A stretch of 64,000 nt of DNA from Georgenia yuyongxinii (GCF_006352065.1 NZ_CP040915.1:1302001-1366000), one strand, 5' to 3'; counted from the stretch's first letter, positions 53,221 through 63,479 are shown. Numbers and translations are program-made. The notes: generated by a model from the letters alone, not told the origin.

Positions 53221-54537
53221 ATGGACTTTGCCATCGGCGTGCTCATCCTCGCCCTGGGCCTGGTCGTCTCGATTGCGCTGCACGAGATCGGCCACCTCGT
53301 TCCTGCCAAGAAGTTCGGCGTCAAGGTGCCTCAGTACATGGTCGGCTTCGGACCGACATTGTGGTCGCGGACCATCCGCGGCACCGAGTACGGCGTCAAG
53401 GCCCTCCCGCTCGGGGGTTACGTGCGGCTGCTGGGCATGTACCCGCCCAGCCGAAACGTCGAAACCGCCCGCGCACGTCGTAACGGCCGACCGACCCTGG
53501 TGGAGGAGGCCCGGCAAGCGGCGCTGGAGGAGCTCGGTCCGGGGGAGCAGCACCGCGCGTTCTACCGGCTCACCGTGCCGCGCAAGCTCGTGGTGATGCT
53601 CGGTGGGCCAGTCATGAACCTCCTCATCGCCGGTGTGCTTCTGGCGGTGATCGTTGTCGGCATCGGTCTGCCGCAGTTCACGAGCACCCTCGGCGCGGTG
53701 CAGGAGTGCGTGCCGGCCAATGCGTCACAGACCGAGTGCACCGACGCCGACCCGTCGTCGCCGGGCGCCGCGGCCGGCCTGCGACCCGGCGACGACATTC
53801 TCAGGTGGGGCACCACCGAGGTCAACGCCTGGGACGACATCAGCGGCGCCATCGCCGACGGCGGTACCGGCGCCACCACCGTGGTCGTGGACCGCGACGG
53901 GGAGCGACTGACCCTCCAGGTCACCCCACAACTGGCCGAGCGGCCGATTGTGGACGAGGCGGGCGACGCCGTCGTCGACCCCAGTGGCGCACCACGGACC
54001 GAGCCGCGCCCCTTCGTCGGCATCGGACCCTCGTTCGACCTCGTGCGTCAACCGGTCACCACCGTGCCCGGACTCGTGTGGGACACGTTCACCGGCACGG
54101 TCAAGGTGGTGGCCACCCTCCCGCAGCGGCTGGTCGACGTCGGCCAGGCCGCGTTCGGGGCCGAGGAGCGTCAGCCCGGTGTGGTCGGCCTCGTGGGTGT
54201 GGGAAGGTTCGCAGGCGAGATCGCCTCCGTCGACGGCGAGGGCTACGGGCTCGTTGAGCGCAGTGCCGACATGCTGTCCCTGCTCGTCTCTCTCAACATG
54301 GCTCTGTTCGTGTTCAACCTCATCCCGCTGCTTCCGCTGGACGGCGGCCACATCGCGGGCGCGCTCTGGGAGGGGCTACGCCGCCGCGTCGCTCGCGTCC
54401 GCGAACTGCCCGACCCCGGCCCCGTTGATACCGCGAAGATGTTGCCGCTGACCTATGCCGTGGTGGCCGTCATGCTCGGCATGAGCGCGCTGCTGGCGTA
54501 CGCGGACATCGTCAACCCCTTGAGCCTCACGGGCTGA
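53221..54537 (+). CDS. Site-2 protease, M50 family (Rip1/RseP-like)
   Basis: The product is 438 residues. It is an intramembrane zinc protease that releases membrane-tethered regulators such as anti-sigma factors. The zinc motif HEIGH is at 21-25 in VVSIALHEIGHLVPAKKFGV. A PDZ domain lies in the middle (GAAAGLRPGDDILRWGTTEV, GATTVVVDRDGERLTLQVTP). The second catalytic region LFVFNLIPLLPLDGGHIAGA includes the Asp ligand in LDGGH. About four membrane helices are predicted. It is homologous to Rip1 of Mycobacterium, but its targets here are unknown. It lies between dxr and ispG, as in other actinobacteria. Confidence 0.94.
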   Translation: MDFAIGVLILALGLVVSIALHEIGHLVPAKKFGVKVPQYMVGFGPTLWSRTIRGTEYGVKALPLGGYVRLLGMYPPSRNVETARARRNGRPTLVEEARQAALEELGPGEQHRAFYRLTVPRKLVVMLGGPVMNLLIAGVLLAVIVVGIGLPQFTSTLGAVQECVPANASQTECTDADPSSPGAAAGLRPGDDILRWGTTEVNAWDDISGAIADGGTGATTVVVDRDGERLTLQVTPQLAERPIVDEAGDAVVDPSGAPRTEPRPFVGIGPSFDLVRQPVTTVPGLVWDTFTGTVKVVATLPQRLVDVGQAAFGAEERQPGVVGLVGVGRFAGEIASVDGEGYGLVERSADMLSLLVSLNMALFVFNLIPLLPLDGGHIAGALWEGLRRRVARVRELPDPGPVDTAKMLPLTYAVVAVMLGMSALLAYADIVNPLSLTG

Positions 54538-54762
54538 GAGGTCCGCTCCGGCCCAGGACCTTGGTGCGTCTTCTTGCGCCTCTGCGGCTGGTCGTTCGCC
54601 GCTGTCACCAGCCGACCCAGCTACGACCGTGTGGCGAGTGGTCGGGGCGGGGCACGTACTGCTCGCCGCGCGTCGTCGCACGTGGCGCCCGGTGTGGTGC
54701 TCCGGACCGATGGACCCTGTCACAGTCCGCACCCGGCGCTGCAGGCGGCGGAAGGCTGATGC

Positions 54763-54768
54763 GATACT
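54763..54768 (+). promoter_or_regulatory. -10 box GATACT for a leaderless ispG transcript
   Basis: GATACT ends 6 nt before the ispG GTG at 54775 with no ribosome site between. The preceding 54538-54760 spacer holds no gene that I can support. Confidence 0.5.
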
Positions 54769-54774
54769 GACTCG

Positions 54775-55950
54775 GTGACTGCACCGATCTCCCTGGGTAT
54801 GCCGAAGGTCAAGGAAACCCCGCCCGTGCTGGCCCCGCGCCGTAAGACGCGGAAGATCCGCGTGGGGTCGGTCGAGGTGGGCGGCGACGCCCCCGTCTCC
54901 GTGCAGTCGATGACCACCACGAAGACCCACGACATCAACGCCACGCTGCAGCAGATCGCCGAGCTCACCGCCTCAGGCTGCGACATCGTGCGGGTCGCCT
55001 GCCCCACGGACAAGGACGCCGAGGCGCTGCCCATCATCGCCATGAAGTCGAAGATCCCGGTGATCGCGGACATCCACTTCCAGCCCAAGTACGTCTTCGC
55101 CGCGATCGAGGCGGGCTGTGGCGCCGTGCGCGTCAACCCCGGCAACATTCGCAAGTTCGACGACCAGGTCAAGGAGATCGCCAGGGCGGCCAAGGATGCC
55201 GGCGTCTCTCTCCGTATCGGCGTCAACGCCGGTTCGCTCGACAAGCGCCTGCTGGAGAAGTACGGGCGCGCGACCCCCGAGGCCCTCGTGGAGTCGGCCG
55301 TCTGGGAGGCCTCGCTCTTCGAGGAGCACGACTTCCACGACTTCAAGATCTCCGTCAAGCACAACGACCCCGTGGTCATGGTGCGCGCCTACCAGATGCT
55401 CTCCGAGCGGGGCGACTGGCCGCTGCACCTGGGCGTCACCGAGGCGGGCCCGGCGTTCCAGGGCACGATCAAGTCCGCCACCGCCTTCGGTGCGCTCCTC
55501 TCCCAGGGCATCGGCGACACGATCCGCGTCTCCCTCTCCGCCCCGCCGGTCGAGGAGGTCAAGGTCGGCAACCAGATCCTCGAGTCGCTGAACCTGCGCC
55601 CGCGCAAGCTCGAGATCGTCTCCTGCCCCTCCTGCGGGCGTGCCCAGGTCGACGTCTACGCCCTGGCCGACTCGGTCACCGCAGGCCTGGAAGGCATGAC
55701 CGTGCCGCTGCGGGTGGCCGTCATGGGGTGCGTCGTCAACGGCCCGGGCGAGGCCCGCGAGGCCGACCTTGGCGTGGCCTCCGGCAACGGCAAGGGCCAG
55801 ATCTTCGTCAAGGGCGAGGTCATCAAGACCGTGCCCGAGGATCAGATCGTCGAGACCCTCATCGCCGAGGCCGAGCGGATCGCCGCCGAGATGGGCGAGG
55901 GGACGGGGGAGCCCGCCTCCCCGGGGTCGCCGGTCGTCACCGTCAGCTGA
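54775..55950 (+). CDS. ispG: 4-hydroxy-3-methylbut-2-enyl-diphosphate synthase
   Basis: IspG (GcpE) reduces MEcPP to HMBPP, the penultimate step of the MEP pathway, using a 4Fe-4S cluster. The product is 391 residues. The TIM-barrel part contains [40 protein letters not shown] and [20 protein letters not shown]. Cluster cysteines are in [15 protein letters not shown] (two) and [19 protein letters not shown] (one). The GTG start is preceded by GATACT and is probably leaderless. It works with Dxr, encoded 1.7 kb upstream. Confidence 0.97.
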   Translation: MTAPISLGMPKVKETPPVLAPRRKTRKIRVGSVEVGGDAPVSVQSMTTTKTHDINATLQQIAELTASGCDIVRVACPTDKDAEALPIIAMKSKIPVIADIHFQPKYVFAAIEAGCGAVRVNPGNIRKFDDQVKEIARAAKDAGVSLRIGVNAGSLDKRLLEKYGRATPEALVESAVWEASLFEEHDFHDFKISVKHNDPVVMVRAYQMLSERGDWPLHLGVTEAGPAFQGTIKSATAFGALLSQGIGDTIRVSLSAPPVEEVKVGNQILESLNLRPRKLEIVSCPSCGRAQVDVYALADSVTAGLEGMTVPLRVAVMGCVVNGPGEAREADLGVASGNGKGQIFVKGEVIKTVPEDQIVETLIAEAERIAAEMGEGTGEPASPGSPVVTVS

Positions 55951-55963
55951 AGGACCGCCCGCC

Positions 55964-56830
55964 GTGCCGTTGTGGCGCCGGACAGTTCCGGCCGTGCGCT
56001 CGCTCGGAGGTGACGAGCGCGAGGCTGCCCTGCAGGTCTGTCTGCGCGACCCCGTCGGCTCCGTGCTCGCCGCCGTGCAGGTCGAGCGGCTCGGTAGCCC
56101 CGGGCCGCCCGGCACCGAGGTGCTCGGGATCTACGACGGCGTCCCCGCGCAAGAGCCCGTCGCGCTCTGCTGGGCCGGCGCCAACCTGGTGCCCGTCCAG
56201 GTCTTCGGCGACGCGCTGGACGAGCTCGTCGAGCACGTGCGACGACGCGGCCGCCGCTGTTCCTCGATCGTCGGCCCGGCCGACCAGGTGCTGCCGCTGT
56301 GGGAGCGGCTCGCACCCGTGTGGTCCATCCCGCGAGAAGTGCGGGCGGATCAGCCCTCGATGGTCATCGACCACGATCCGGCCGTGCGACCAGACCCTTA
56401 CGTGAGGCTGGCGCAGCCCGAGGAGGTCGCTCTCGTGCTGCCCGCGTCGGTGGCCATGTTCACCGAGGAGGTGGGATACGACCCCACCCTCATGGGCGTC
56501 TCCTACGCGGCGCGCGTCGCCGAGCTGGTCGCCACCCACAAGACCTACGTGCGCATCGACGACGGCGACGGCGGACCGCGTGTGGTCTTCAAGGCCGACG
56601 TGGGGGCACTCGCCGTCGGCGTCGCTCAGATCCAGGGGGTGTGGGTGCACCCGGAGCTGCGCGGCCGCGGCCTGGCGACCGCCGGGATGGCCGCGGTGGT
56701 CGCCGACGTTCGTGCCCGCTTGGCGCCGGTGGTCTCCCTCTACGTCAACAGCTACAACACGCCGGCCCTGGCGACGTACCGCCGGGTGGGGTTCCGCGAG
56801 GTCGGGGCATACGCGACTGTGCTGTTCTGA
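55964..56830 (+). CDS. GNAT-family acetyltransferase with DUF4081-type N-terminal domain
   Basis: The product is 288 residues from the GTG at 55964, which follows GAAGGA 13 bp after ispG. The N-terminal half (DPVGSVLAAVQVERLG, LCWAGANLVPVQVFGDALDE, RCSSIVGPADQVLPLWERLA) matches the DUF4081 domain found before GNAT domains in actinobacteria. The C-terminal half is a GNAT fold with VWVHPELRGRGLATAGMAAV as the acetyl-CoA loop and VSLYVNSYNTPALATYRRVG near the end. The family usually follows ispG. The substrate is unknown. Confidence 0.88.
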   Translation: MPLWRRTVPAVRSLGGDEREAALQVCLRDPVGSVLAAVQVERLGSPGPPGTEVLGIYDGVPAQEPVALCWAGANLVPVQVFGDALDELVEHVRRRGRRCSSIVGPADQVLPLWERLAPVWSIPREVRADQPSMVIDHDPAVRPDPYVRLAQPEEVALVLPASVAMFTEEVGYDPTLMGVSYAARVAELVATHKTYVRIDDGDGGPRVVFKADVGALAVGVAQIQGVWVHPELRGRGLATAGMAAVVADVRARLAPVVSLYVNSYNTPALATYRRVGFREVGAYATVLF

Positions 56831-56874
56831 CTGTCGGCACGTCCCCCGACCGTGGCGCTGCCACTCGCCGTACT

Positions 56875-56990
56875 GCGCCGAGGCCTGCCTGTTGCGCCGA
56901 GGCCTGCCTGTTGCGCTGAGGCCTGCCTGTTGCGCCGAGACCTGCCCGCGGAACTGCAGGTGTCGGTCGGAAAGCGCAGGTCTCGGCGCG
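56875..56990. repeat. 19-bp tandem repeat with a perfect inverted copy
   Basis: Four copies of a 19-bp unit (GCGCCGAGGCCTGCCTGTT and variants) run from 56875 to 56950. The last one contains CGCCGAGACCTGC (56933-56945), which pairs exactly with GCAGGTCTCGGCG at 56976-56988. It lies between two convergent genes and could end both transcripts. Confidence 0.85.
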
Positions 56991-57039
56991 GCGACCCGCC
57001 ATTGCGTCGTCCTCCGCGTCCTCCGCTGCAGCACCGCAG

Positions 57040-57927
57040 TCACTTCAGCAGCTTCGACATCCGCCGGTCTGCCAGCGGCTTCCCGCCGGTCTGGCAGGTG
57101 GGGCAGTACTGCAGCGCCGAGTCGGCGAACGAGACCTCCCGCACCGTGTCGCCGCACACCGGGCAGGGCAGTCCGGTCCGCCCGTGCACCCGCATGCCGC
57201 GCCGCTTGGCGTCCTTCAGCTCCGCCGCCGGCCGACCCGCGGCCTCGGCGACGGCGGCGGTGAGCACCTCGCCGATCGCGGCGTGCAGGCGGGCGGAGGC
57301 GTCGTCGTCGAACGTCTTGGTGAGCGCGAACGGGCTCATCCTCGCGGCGTGGAGGATCTCGTCGGAGTAGGCGTTCCCGATCCCGGCGATGACCGACTGG
57401 TCGCGCAGCAGCCCCTTGATCTGCTGGTTGCGGGCCGCCAGCAGCCCGCGCAGCCCCTCGAGCGTGAGGTCGGCCGGTTCCACGCCAAGGGTGGCCACCT
57501 GCGGCACGTCCTGAGGGTCGGCGACCACGTGCACCGCCAGCCGTTTACGGGTGCCCGCCTCGGTGAGGTCGAAGCCGGCGCCGTCGTCGAGCCGCACGCG
57601 CAGCGCGATGGGGGAGCGGCCGGGCTTGACCGTCGTCTTGGGCACCTCGTCGTACCAGCGCAGCCAGCCCGCCTTGGCGAGGTGGAAGACCAGGTGCAGC
57701 TCGCCGTCGTCCGCCTCCGGGGCCGCGGCGCCCGCGACGGTGGCGATGTCGAGCCACTTGCCGTGCCGGGTGACGTCCCGGACCACGCGTCTCACGAGCG
57801 CCGTGGGCGCAGGGGAGAAGGTCTTCAGGGCGCTGATCGCCCCGACCTCGACGGCCGCCACGGCCCGGCCGGCCGTGTGCTCGCGCAGGAACTGGACGAG
57901 CCCCTCGACCTCCGGCATCTCCGGCAT
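57040..57927 (-). CDS. Fpg/Nei family DNA glycosylase
   Basis: These bifunctional glycosylases remove oxidised bases and nick the strand. The product is 295 residues from the ATG at 57927, chosen because MPEMPEVEGLVQFLRE places the catalytic Pro2 and Glu3 right after the start. The helix-two-turn-helix is in QQIKGLLRDQSVIAGIGNAY with SDEILHAA. A C-terminal zinc finger has four Cys (LPCPVCGDT and YCPTCQTGG). It is somewhat different from MutM proper, so Fpg-like is the safe name. It is convergent with the GNAT gene and divergent from proS. Confidence 0.93.
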   Translation of the reverse strand: MPEMPEVEGLVQFLREHTAGRAVAAVEVGAISALKTFSPAPTALVRRVVRDVTRHGKWLDIATVAGAAAPEADDGELHLVFHLAKAGWLRWYDEVPKTTVKPGRSPIALRVRLDDGAGFDLTEAGTRKRLAVHVVADPQDVPQVATLGVEPADLTLEGLRGLLAARNQQIKGLLRDQSVIAGIGNAYSDEILHAARMSPFALTKTFDDDASARLHAAIGEVLTAAVAEAAGRPAAELKDAKRRGMRVHGRTGLPCPVCGDTVREVSFADSALQYCPTCQTGGKPLADRRMSKLLK

Positions 57928-58102
57928 GGTGCCCATCCTGGCGCACCGGCCGCGGCGACGCCGCAGTGTCGGACGACCCGGTCCTGCTCGAGGGCCTCGG
58001 GACGGGGCCACCACTGGCTGACAACTCAACGCGATGAAGAAGGTGGTCTTTGTGCCGCCTGCCGACGGCCGGACCGTGCCGAGCGCGTGGCCGCCCGCCC
58101 AC

Positions 58103-58108
58103 TAGGCT
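58103..58108 (+). promoter_or_regulatory. -10 box TAGGCT for a leaderless proS transcript
   Basis: TAGGCT ends 7 nt before the GTG at 58116. No ribosome-binding sequence precedes the start. Confidence 0.55.
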
Positions 58109-58115
58109 GGCCCGC

Positions 58116-59924
58116 GTGCTGATGAAGATGTCGTCCCTTTTTGTTCGGACCCTGCGCGAGGACCCCGCCGACGCCGAGGTGGCCAGCCACAAGCTGCTCG
58201 TGCGGGCCGGCTACATCCGCCGGGCCGCCCCCGGCATCTACTCCTGGCTGCCGCTGGGCCTGAAGGTCCTCGGCAAGGTCGAGCAGATCGTCCGCGAGGA
58301 GATGGACGCCATCGGCGCGCAGGAGGTGCACTTCCCGGCGCTGCTGCCCAAGGAGCCCTACGAAGCCACCGGCCGCTGGGTGGAGTACGGGCCGAACATC
58401 TTCCGCCTACAGGACCGCAAGAGCGCGGACTACCTCCTCGCACCCACCCACGAGGAGATGTTCACGCTCCTGGTCAAGGACCTGTACTCCTCGTACAAGG
58501 ACCTGCCGCTCGCGCTGTACCAGATCCAGACCAAGTACCGCGACGAGGCCCGGCCCCGCGCCGGCCTGATCCGCGGCCGCGAGTTCATCATGAAGGACGC
58601 CTACTCCTTCGACGTCGACGACGCCGGCCTGGATCGGTCCTACGACCTCCAGCGCCAGGCCTACCAGCGCATCTTCGCCAGGCTCGGCCTGGAGCACGTC
58701 ATCGTCAAGGCCATGAGCGGGGCGATGGGCGGCTCGCGCAGCGAGGAGTTCCTCCACCCCACCCCCATCGGCGAGGACACCTTCGTCCGCTCACCCGGCG
58801 GCTACACCGCCAACGTCGAGGCGGTCACCACCCCGGTGCCCGACCCGATCCCGTTCGACGGTCTGCCCGCCGCAGAGGTCCTCGACACCCCGGACTCGCA
58901 GACGATCGAGACCCTCGTCGACGCGGCCAACCGCCTCCACCCGCGCGAGGACCGGCCCTGGGAGGCCGCCGACACCCTCAAGAACGTCGTGCTCGCCCTG
59001 GTCCACCCCGACGGGCTGCGCGAGATCATTGCCGTCGGCCTGCCCGGTGACCGCGAGGTGGATCTCAAGCGCCTCCAGGCCGGCGTCGAGCCCGCCGAGG
59101 TCCAGCCCGCCACGGAGGACGACCTCAAGGGCCGCACCGAGCTGGTCAAGGGCTACATCGGCCCGGCCGTCCTCGGCCCGAACGGTGCCCCACGCACCCT
59201 CGACGACGCCGGGCGCGTCACCGCCGGGGCGATGCGCTACCTCCTCGACCCGCGCGTGGTCCCGGGCACCGCGTGGGTGACCGGCGCCGACGCCGACGGC
59301 AAGCACGTGTTCAACCTCGTCGCCGGCCGGGACTTCACCGCCGACGGCACCATCGAGGCCGCCGAGGTCCGGGCGGGCGACCCCGCGCCCGACGGCTCCG
59401 GCCCGCTCGAGCTGGCCCGGGGCATCGAGATCGGCCACATCTTCGCCCTCGGCCGCAAGTACGCCCAGGCCCTGGACCTGAAGGTGCTCGACGCCAACGG
59501 CAAGGCCGTGGTCGTGACGATGGGTTCCTACGGCATCGGCATCACCCGCGCCCTCGCCGCGCTCGCGGAGGCCAACAACGACGAACACGGCCTCGTCTGG
59601 CCCATGCAGGTGGCGCCCGCCCACGTCCACGTGCTCGCCACCGGCAAGGACCAGCAGGTCTTCGAGGTGGCCGAGCGGCTGTCCCGGGAGCTGGAGGCGG
59701 CGGGCGTGGAGGTCCTCTACGACGACCGCCCGAAGGTCTCGGCCGGTGTGAAGTTCGCCGACGCCGAGCTGCTGGGCGTCCCGCTCAGCGTGGTCGTCGG
59801 CCGGAGCCTGGCCGACGGCGTGGTGGAGGTGCGTACCCGGGCCACCGGCGAGCGGGAGGAGATCGCGCCGGAGCTCGCCGTCGCGCGTGCGCGGGAGCTG
59901 GTGGACGCGGCCCTGGCCGGCTAG
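58116..59924 (+). CDS. proS: Prolyl-tRNA synthetase, bacterial type
   Basis: ProRS charges tRNA-Pro. The product is 602 residues from the GTG at 58116; an in-frame ATG at 58122 is a close alternative. It is the bacterial-type enzyme with class II motif 2 ([20 protein letters not shown]), followed by [15 protein letters not shown], and motif 3 ([16 protein letters not shown]). An editing (INS) domain lies between them (about 225-405), which deacylates Ala-tRNA-Pro. The C-terminal anticodon-binding domain includes [27 protein letters not shown] box suggests leaderless expression, and no T-box is seen here, unlike ileS. Confidence 0.97.
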   Translation: MLMKMSSLFVRTLREDPADAEVASHKLLVRAGYIRRAAPGIYSWLPLGLKVLGKVEQIVREEMDAIGAQEVHFPALLPKEPYEATGRWVEYGPNIFRLQDRKSADYLLAPTHEEMFTLLVKDLYSSYKDLPLALYQIQTKYRDEARPRAGLIRGREFIMKDAYSFDVDDAGLDRSYDLQRQAYQRIFARLGLEHVIVKAMSGAMGGSRSEEFLHPTPIGEDTFVRSPGGYTANVEAVTTPVPDPIPFDGLPAAEVLDTPDSQTIETLVDAANRLHPREDRPWEAADTLKNVVLALVHPDGLREIIAVGLPGDREVDLKRLQAGVEPAEVQPATEDDLKGRTELVKGYIGPAVLGPNGAPRTLDDAGRVTAGAMRYLLDPRVVPGTAWVTGADADGKHVFNLVAGRDFTADGTIEAAEVRAGDPAPDGSGPLELARGIEIGHIFALGRKYAQALDLKVLDANGKAVVVTMGSYGIGITRALAALAEANNDEHGLVWPMQVAPAHVHVLATGKDQQVFEVAERLSRELEAAGVEVLYDDRPKVSAGVKFADAELLGVPLSVVVGRSLADGVVEVRTRATGEREEIAPELAVARARELVDAALAG

Positions 59925-59943
59925 CCCCTCGCTGCGCCTCGGT

Positions 59944-60200
59944 CCGCCAGGATGCGGCGGACCGGCAGTGGACCATCGGGGCGTTCTTGCGCGGCCTGCT
60001 GCTCGTGGCGCTCGTCGACGCCCTCTTCATCGGCCTCGGCCTGTGGCTGCTCGGCGTACCGCTCGTGCTGCCGCTGGCGGTGCTCGTCCTCTTCGGCTGG
60101 CGGGTTGGTCATGGGCATCCTGGGCGCGTTCCTCGGCGTACCCGTGGCGGCGGTGATCGCCCGCATGGTGGACCACTTGCGAGGGCGGGCACCGGCGGCC
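59944..60200 (+). pseudogene. Remnant of an AI-2E/PerM-family transporter
   Basis: No intact gene spans this gap between proS and the DUF4439 gene, but two pieces look like an AI-2E family membrane protein. In one frame (to about 60100) AADRQWTIGAFLRGLLLVAL and VDALFIGLGLWLLGVPLVLP with LAVLVLFGW match the region before the central helices. In another frame GLVMGILGAFLGVPVAAVIA with RMVDHLRGR matches the final helix. The middle 100 or so residues are missing and the frame changes near 60100, so it reads as an internally deleted, frameshifted pseudogene. I see no start codon with a ribosome site. Confidence 0.65.
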
Positions 60201-60287
60201 GGGCCCGCTGCGATGCGCACACGGCCCGAGGTCGCGGAGGCCGCGGTGCCCGGGCCGGGGGCCGTGGTCGGCCGGGGGCCGGTGGGC

Positions 60288-61328
60288 TCAGCCGATCCCG
60301 GGCAGGGCCGGCAGCCGGCCACCCCAGGCACGGACCTGTTCCGCGGCGTCCTCCGCCGCGGCGACCAGCGCCTCGCGTTCGTGAGGGCCGACGAGGCCGA
60401 GGCTGAACGTCCAGTGCCGCACGAGTCGTTCCTCCGCGGCGACGGCGACCGCCTGCTCCGCCGTCAGCGCGGGGTCCGTGGTCGCCGCGCCGTCGCCCGG
60501 TACCCCACCGGCCGCGTCCCGGCCGACCTCGCCCACGGACAGGTCGTAGGCACCTTCGCGCGGGTCCGGCGCCCCGGCGGCAAGCGCCGTGTCCACGAGC
60601 TCCTGCAGGTAGGCCGCCCGCGCCGTCGCCCGCTCCCGGGCTCCGCCATCGCTGCGGGCCGCCACGGTCTCGAGGGCGAAGCGGGCGGAGTCGAGGACCA
60701 GCACGGTGGGCCCGTCGGCGCCCCGCGCCAGCAGCGCCTCGGGCGTCAGGGGTGCGGCGGAGGACGCCGGAGCCTCGGCCCCCGTCGCGGCCGCCAGGTC
60801 GGCGGCATCGGCCGAGCGGGAGAGCGAGATGGCTAGCATCGCCGCGGCGACCGCGTCGTCGTCCGCGGTCAGGGCCGCCTCACGGGCGCTGCCGGCGCCC
60901 GCGGTGAGCAGGGCGAGCACGTCCGAGGCGGTGGGCTCCGCCGTCGGGGCGGCGGTGGAGACCTCGGGGGTGGCGACGTCCTCCGGCGCCCCCTCCGGCC
61001 ACGCCACCCACACCCCGCCGAGGGCGTCGGTGTGCGCCTCGGCGTGGGCGCGCACCTCCTGCAGCAGGCCCGCGTCGGCGTCGTCGGCCGTGACCTGCAA
61101 CACGGTCTGCTCGATCGTCGCCGCCCTCACCGCCTCGTCCTGACGCGCCACCTCGGCGGCGTCGGGGCTGGCCGGCAGGGTCGGTGGGGTGTCCAGCCGG
61201 ACCGCCCCGCAGCCCGCCAGCAGGGCCGCTGCGGCGGCCGCCGCGAGCACGCGCCGACGGCGCCGCGCACCGCCCCGCACAGCAACCGGGACGTGGTCGG
61301 CAGGGGAGGTCAGGGCAGGGGTGCGCAT
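60288..61328 (-). CDS. DUF4439-type ferritin-like lipoprotein
   Basis: The product is about 346 residues from the ATG at 61328. An Arg-rich start is followed by RVLAAAAAAALLAGCGAVRL, a lipoprotein signal with lipobox LLAGC. The C-terminal half (ARERATARAAYLQELVDTAL, DPALTAEQAVAVAAEERLVR, HWTFSLGLVGPHEREALVAA) resembles the helical ferritin-like DUF4439 domain that actinobacteria commonly encode next to proS and rimP. The middle is Ala-rich and variable. It is convergent with the transporter remnant and divergent from rimP. Function unknown. Confidence 0.75.
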   Translation of the reverse strand: MRTPALTSPADHVPVAVRGGARRRRRVLAAAAAAALLAGCGAVRLDTPPTLPASPDAAEVARQDEAVRAATIEQTVLQVTADDADAGLLQEVRAHAEAHTDALGGVWVAWPEGAPEDVATPEVSTAAPTAEPTASDVLALLTAGAGSAREAALTADDDAVAAAMLAISLSRSADAADLAAATGAEAPASSAAPLTPEALLARGADGPTVLVLDSARFALETVAARSDGGARERATARAAYLQELVDTALAAGAPDPREGAYDLSVGEVGRDAAGGVPGDGAATTDPALTAEQAVAVAAEERLVRHWTFSLGLVGPHEREALVAAAEDAAEQVRAWGGRLPALPGIG

Positions 61329-61375
61329 CGTCGTGATCCTCCCACGCCGGGCGCGGCGGTCGGGCGCAGGGTGGG

Positions 61376-61381
61376 TAGTCT
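61376..61381 (+). promoter_or_regulatory. -10 box TAGTCT of the rimP-nusA-infB operon
   Basis: TAGTCT lies about 50 nt before the rimP start. It leaves a leader of about 44 nt that ends in an AAAAGGAGAGAG ribosome site. Confidence 0.5.
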
Positions 61382-61431
61382 GTGGGACCAGCACGACGCC
61401 GCGTGCGTTCGCACAAAAGGAGAGAGTCACG

Positions 61432-61917
61432 ATGAGCCCCGCCCGAGCCACCGACCTGCCAGGCCGCCTCCGGGCCGCCCTCGAGCCGGTCGTCGACGCC
61501 GCGGGGCTGTTCCTGGAGGATGCGTCGGCCGCCGCGGCCGGCCGCCGCAAGATCGTGCGCGTGGTCATCGACCTGCCCGACGGCCCCGGCGGGGTGGACT
61601 CCGACAAGCTCTCCGACGTCTCCCGCGAGATCTCCCGGGTCCTCGACGACGTCGACCTGCTCGAAGGCGCCTACACGCTCGAGGTCTCCACCCCCGGCGC
61701 CGACCGCCCGCTGACCGAGCCACGGCACTACCGCCGCGCCGTCGGCCGACTGGTCGCCGTGCACACCACCGGCGGTGGTCAGGTGACCGGGCGGCTGCAG
61801 GAGGCGGACGACGGCGGCATCACGCTCGACGTCGACGGGCGCCGGGAGACCCTCGGGTACCCCGCGATCGACCGCGCGCGGGTCGAGATCGAGCTCAACC
61901 GCCCCGAGACAGCCTGA
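61432..61917 (+). CDS. rimP: Ribosome maturation factor RimP
   Basis: RimP assists early 30S assembly. The product is 161 residues. The N-terminal domain has [20 protein letters not shown] and [20 protein letters not shown], with [20 protein letters not shown] and [20 protein letters not shown] (the signature). The C-terminal SH3-like domain includes [20 protein letters not shown]. It begins the conserved rimP-nusA-ylxR-infB operon; nusA follows 10 bp after the stop. Confidence 0.96.
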   Translation: MSPARATDLPGRLRAALEPVVDAAGLFLEDASAAAAGRRKIVRVVIDLPDGPGGVDSDKLSDVSREISRVLDDVDLLEGAYTLEVSTPGADRPLTEPRHYRRAVGRLVAVHTTGGGQVTGRLQEADDGGITLDVDGRRETLGYPAIDRARVEIELNRPETA

Positions 61918-61927
61918 GGAGGACGCC

Positions 61928-63007
61928 ATGGACATCGACATGACCGCACTGCGGCTGATCGAGAGCGAACGCGGCATCAGCTTCGACGTGCTCGTCCGGG
62001 CGATCGAGGACGCCCTCCTGCTGGCCTACCACCGCAGCCCCGGCGCGATGGACAAGGCCCGGGTGGAGCTGGACCGGCGCAGCGGGCGGGTCACGGTGCT
62101 GGCGACCGAGGTGGACGAGGACGGGAACGACGCCGGCGAGTTCGACGACACCCCATCCGACTTCGGCCGCATCGCGACCGCGACGGCACGGTCCGTCATC
62201 GTCCAGCGCCTGCGCGACGCCGAGGACGAGCAGGTGATGGGCAACTACCGGGACAAGGCCGGTGAGCTCATCAGCGGCATCGTCCAGCAGGGCCGCGACC
62301 CTCGGGTCGTGCTCGTGGACATCGGCGACCTCGAGGCCGTGCTGCCCGCACACGAGCAGGTCCCCACCGAGAAGTACGTCCACGGAGACCGGCTGCGCGC
62401 CTACGTGCTCGACGTCACCCGCGGCCCGAAGGGCCCCTCCGTCACTCTCTCGCGCACCCACCCCAACCTCGTGCGCAAGCTGTTCGCGCTCGAGGTGCCC
62501 GAGGTCGCCGACGGCAGCGTGGAGATCATGGCCCTCGCCCGCGAGGCGGGGCACCGCACCAAGATCGCCGTCCGAGCGAACGTGCCGGGCCTCAACGCCA
62601 AGGGCGCCTGCATCGGCCCCATGGGCCAGCGGGTGCGTGCCGTGATGACCGAGCTGGCCGGCGAGAAGATCGACATCGTGGACTACTCCGACGACCCCGC
62701 CAGGTTTGTCGCCAGCGCGCTCTCGCCCTCACGGGTGAGCAGCGTCGAGGTGGTCGACGCCGACGCCCGCGCCGCCCGCGTCGTCGTGCCCGACTACCAG
62801 CTCTCCCTGGCCATCGGCAAGGAGGGGCAGAACGCCCGGCTCGCCGCCCGCCTGACGGGATGGCGCATCGACATCCACGCCGACACCGAGGCCGACGAGG
62901 CCGCCGCCGGGGCCGACAGCGAGGCCGACGCGGCCGCCGCGGAGATCCCGGGTGCCGCCGAGTCGACTTCGACACAGGATGAGCGGCCCTCCGGCGCGCA
63001 GGGGTAG
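61928..63007 (+). CDS. nusA: Transcription termination/antitermination protein NusA
   Basis: NusA binds RNA polymerase and nascent RNA and controls pausing, termination and antitermination. The product is 359 residues, the short actinobacterial form without C-terminal acidic repeats. The N-terminal RNAP-binding domain starts [20 protein letters not shown]. The S1 domain contains [22 protein letters not shown]1 and KH2 contain [20 protein letters not shown] and [20 protein letters not shown]. An acidic Ala-rich tail ends the protein. ylxR follows 34 bp later. Confidence 0.97.
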   Translation: MDIDMTALRLIESERGISFDVLVRAIEDALLLAYHRSPGAMDKARVELDRRSGRVTVLATEVDEDGNDAGEFDDTPSDFGRIATATARSVIVQRLRDAEDEQVMGNYRDKAGELISGIVQQGRDPRVVLVDIGDLEAVLPAHEQVPTEKYVHGDRLRAYVLDVTRGPKGPSVTLSRTHPNLVRKLFALEVPEVADGSVEIMALAREAGHRTKIAVRANVPGLNAKGACIGPMGQRVRAVMTELAGEKIDIVDYSDDPARFVASALSPSRVSSVEVVDADARAARVVVPDYQLSLAIGKEGQNARLAARLTGWRIDIHADTEADEAAAGADSEADAAAAEIPGAAESTSTQDERPSGAQG

Positions 63008-63041
63008 AGTGTCCCCTGGGCACGCGCCCGGAAATCCCCAC

Positions 63042-63407
63042 ATGAGTACAAGCAGCGAGACACCTACGCCCTTCACCGGGCCGGTGCGCACCTGCGTGGG
63101 GTGCCGGGAACGGGCCCCGAGGTCGGCCCTGGTCCGCCTCGTCCTCGACACCGCCACCCACGTGGCGACGGTGGACGTAGGGCGCAGCGCTCCAGGGCGG
63201 GGCGCCTGGCTCCACCCGAGCCGGGACTGCCTGGACCTCGCCCTCAGGCGCCGGGCAATCCCGCGGGCCCTGCGTGCAGCAGGCCCGGTGGACACCGGCC
63301 CGGCGGGTGAGTGGTTCGACCAGAACGCCCGTGCGGCGCAAGATGCGCCCACGGGGAACGAGTCATCGAAGAAGAAAGCGGGTTGGAAGCCGATGGGCAC
63401 CCGATGA
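63042..63407 (+). CDS. YlxR family (DUF448) RNA-binding protein
   Basis: The product is 121 residues from the ATG at 63042. The family core is [40 protein letters not shown] and [15 protein letters not shown]; the GRGAWLH signature is present. YlxR proteins are nucleic-acid-binding and are encoded between nusA and infB in most Gram-positive bacteria; reported roles include RNase P modulation, not shown for this group. The Lys-rich C-terminal end ([14 protein letters not shown]) is typical of actinobacterial members. Confidence 0.92.
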   Translation: MSTSSETPTPFTGPVRTCVGCRERAPRSALVRLVLDTATHVATVDVGRSAPGRGAWLHPSRDCLDLALRRRAIPRALRAAGPVDTGPAGEWFDQNARAAQDAPTGNESSKKKAGWKPMGTR

Positions 63408-63479
63408 GTACCCAGCGATGAGCTGCCAGCGTTAAACAGCGGTCCTCCCTGTCCCGGGACGGACCGAGACAGGAGAGTT

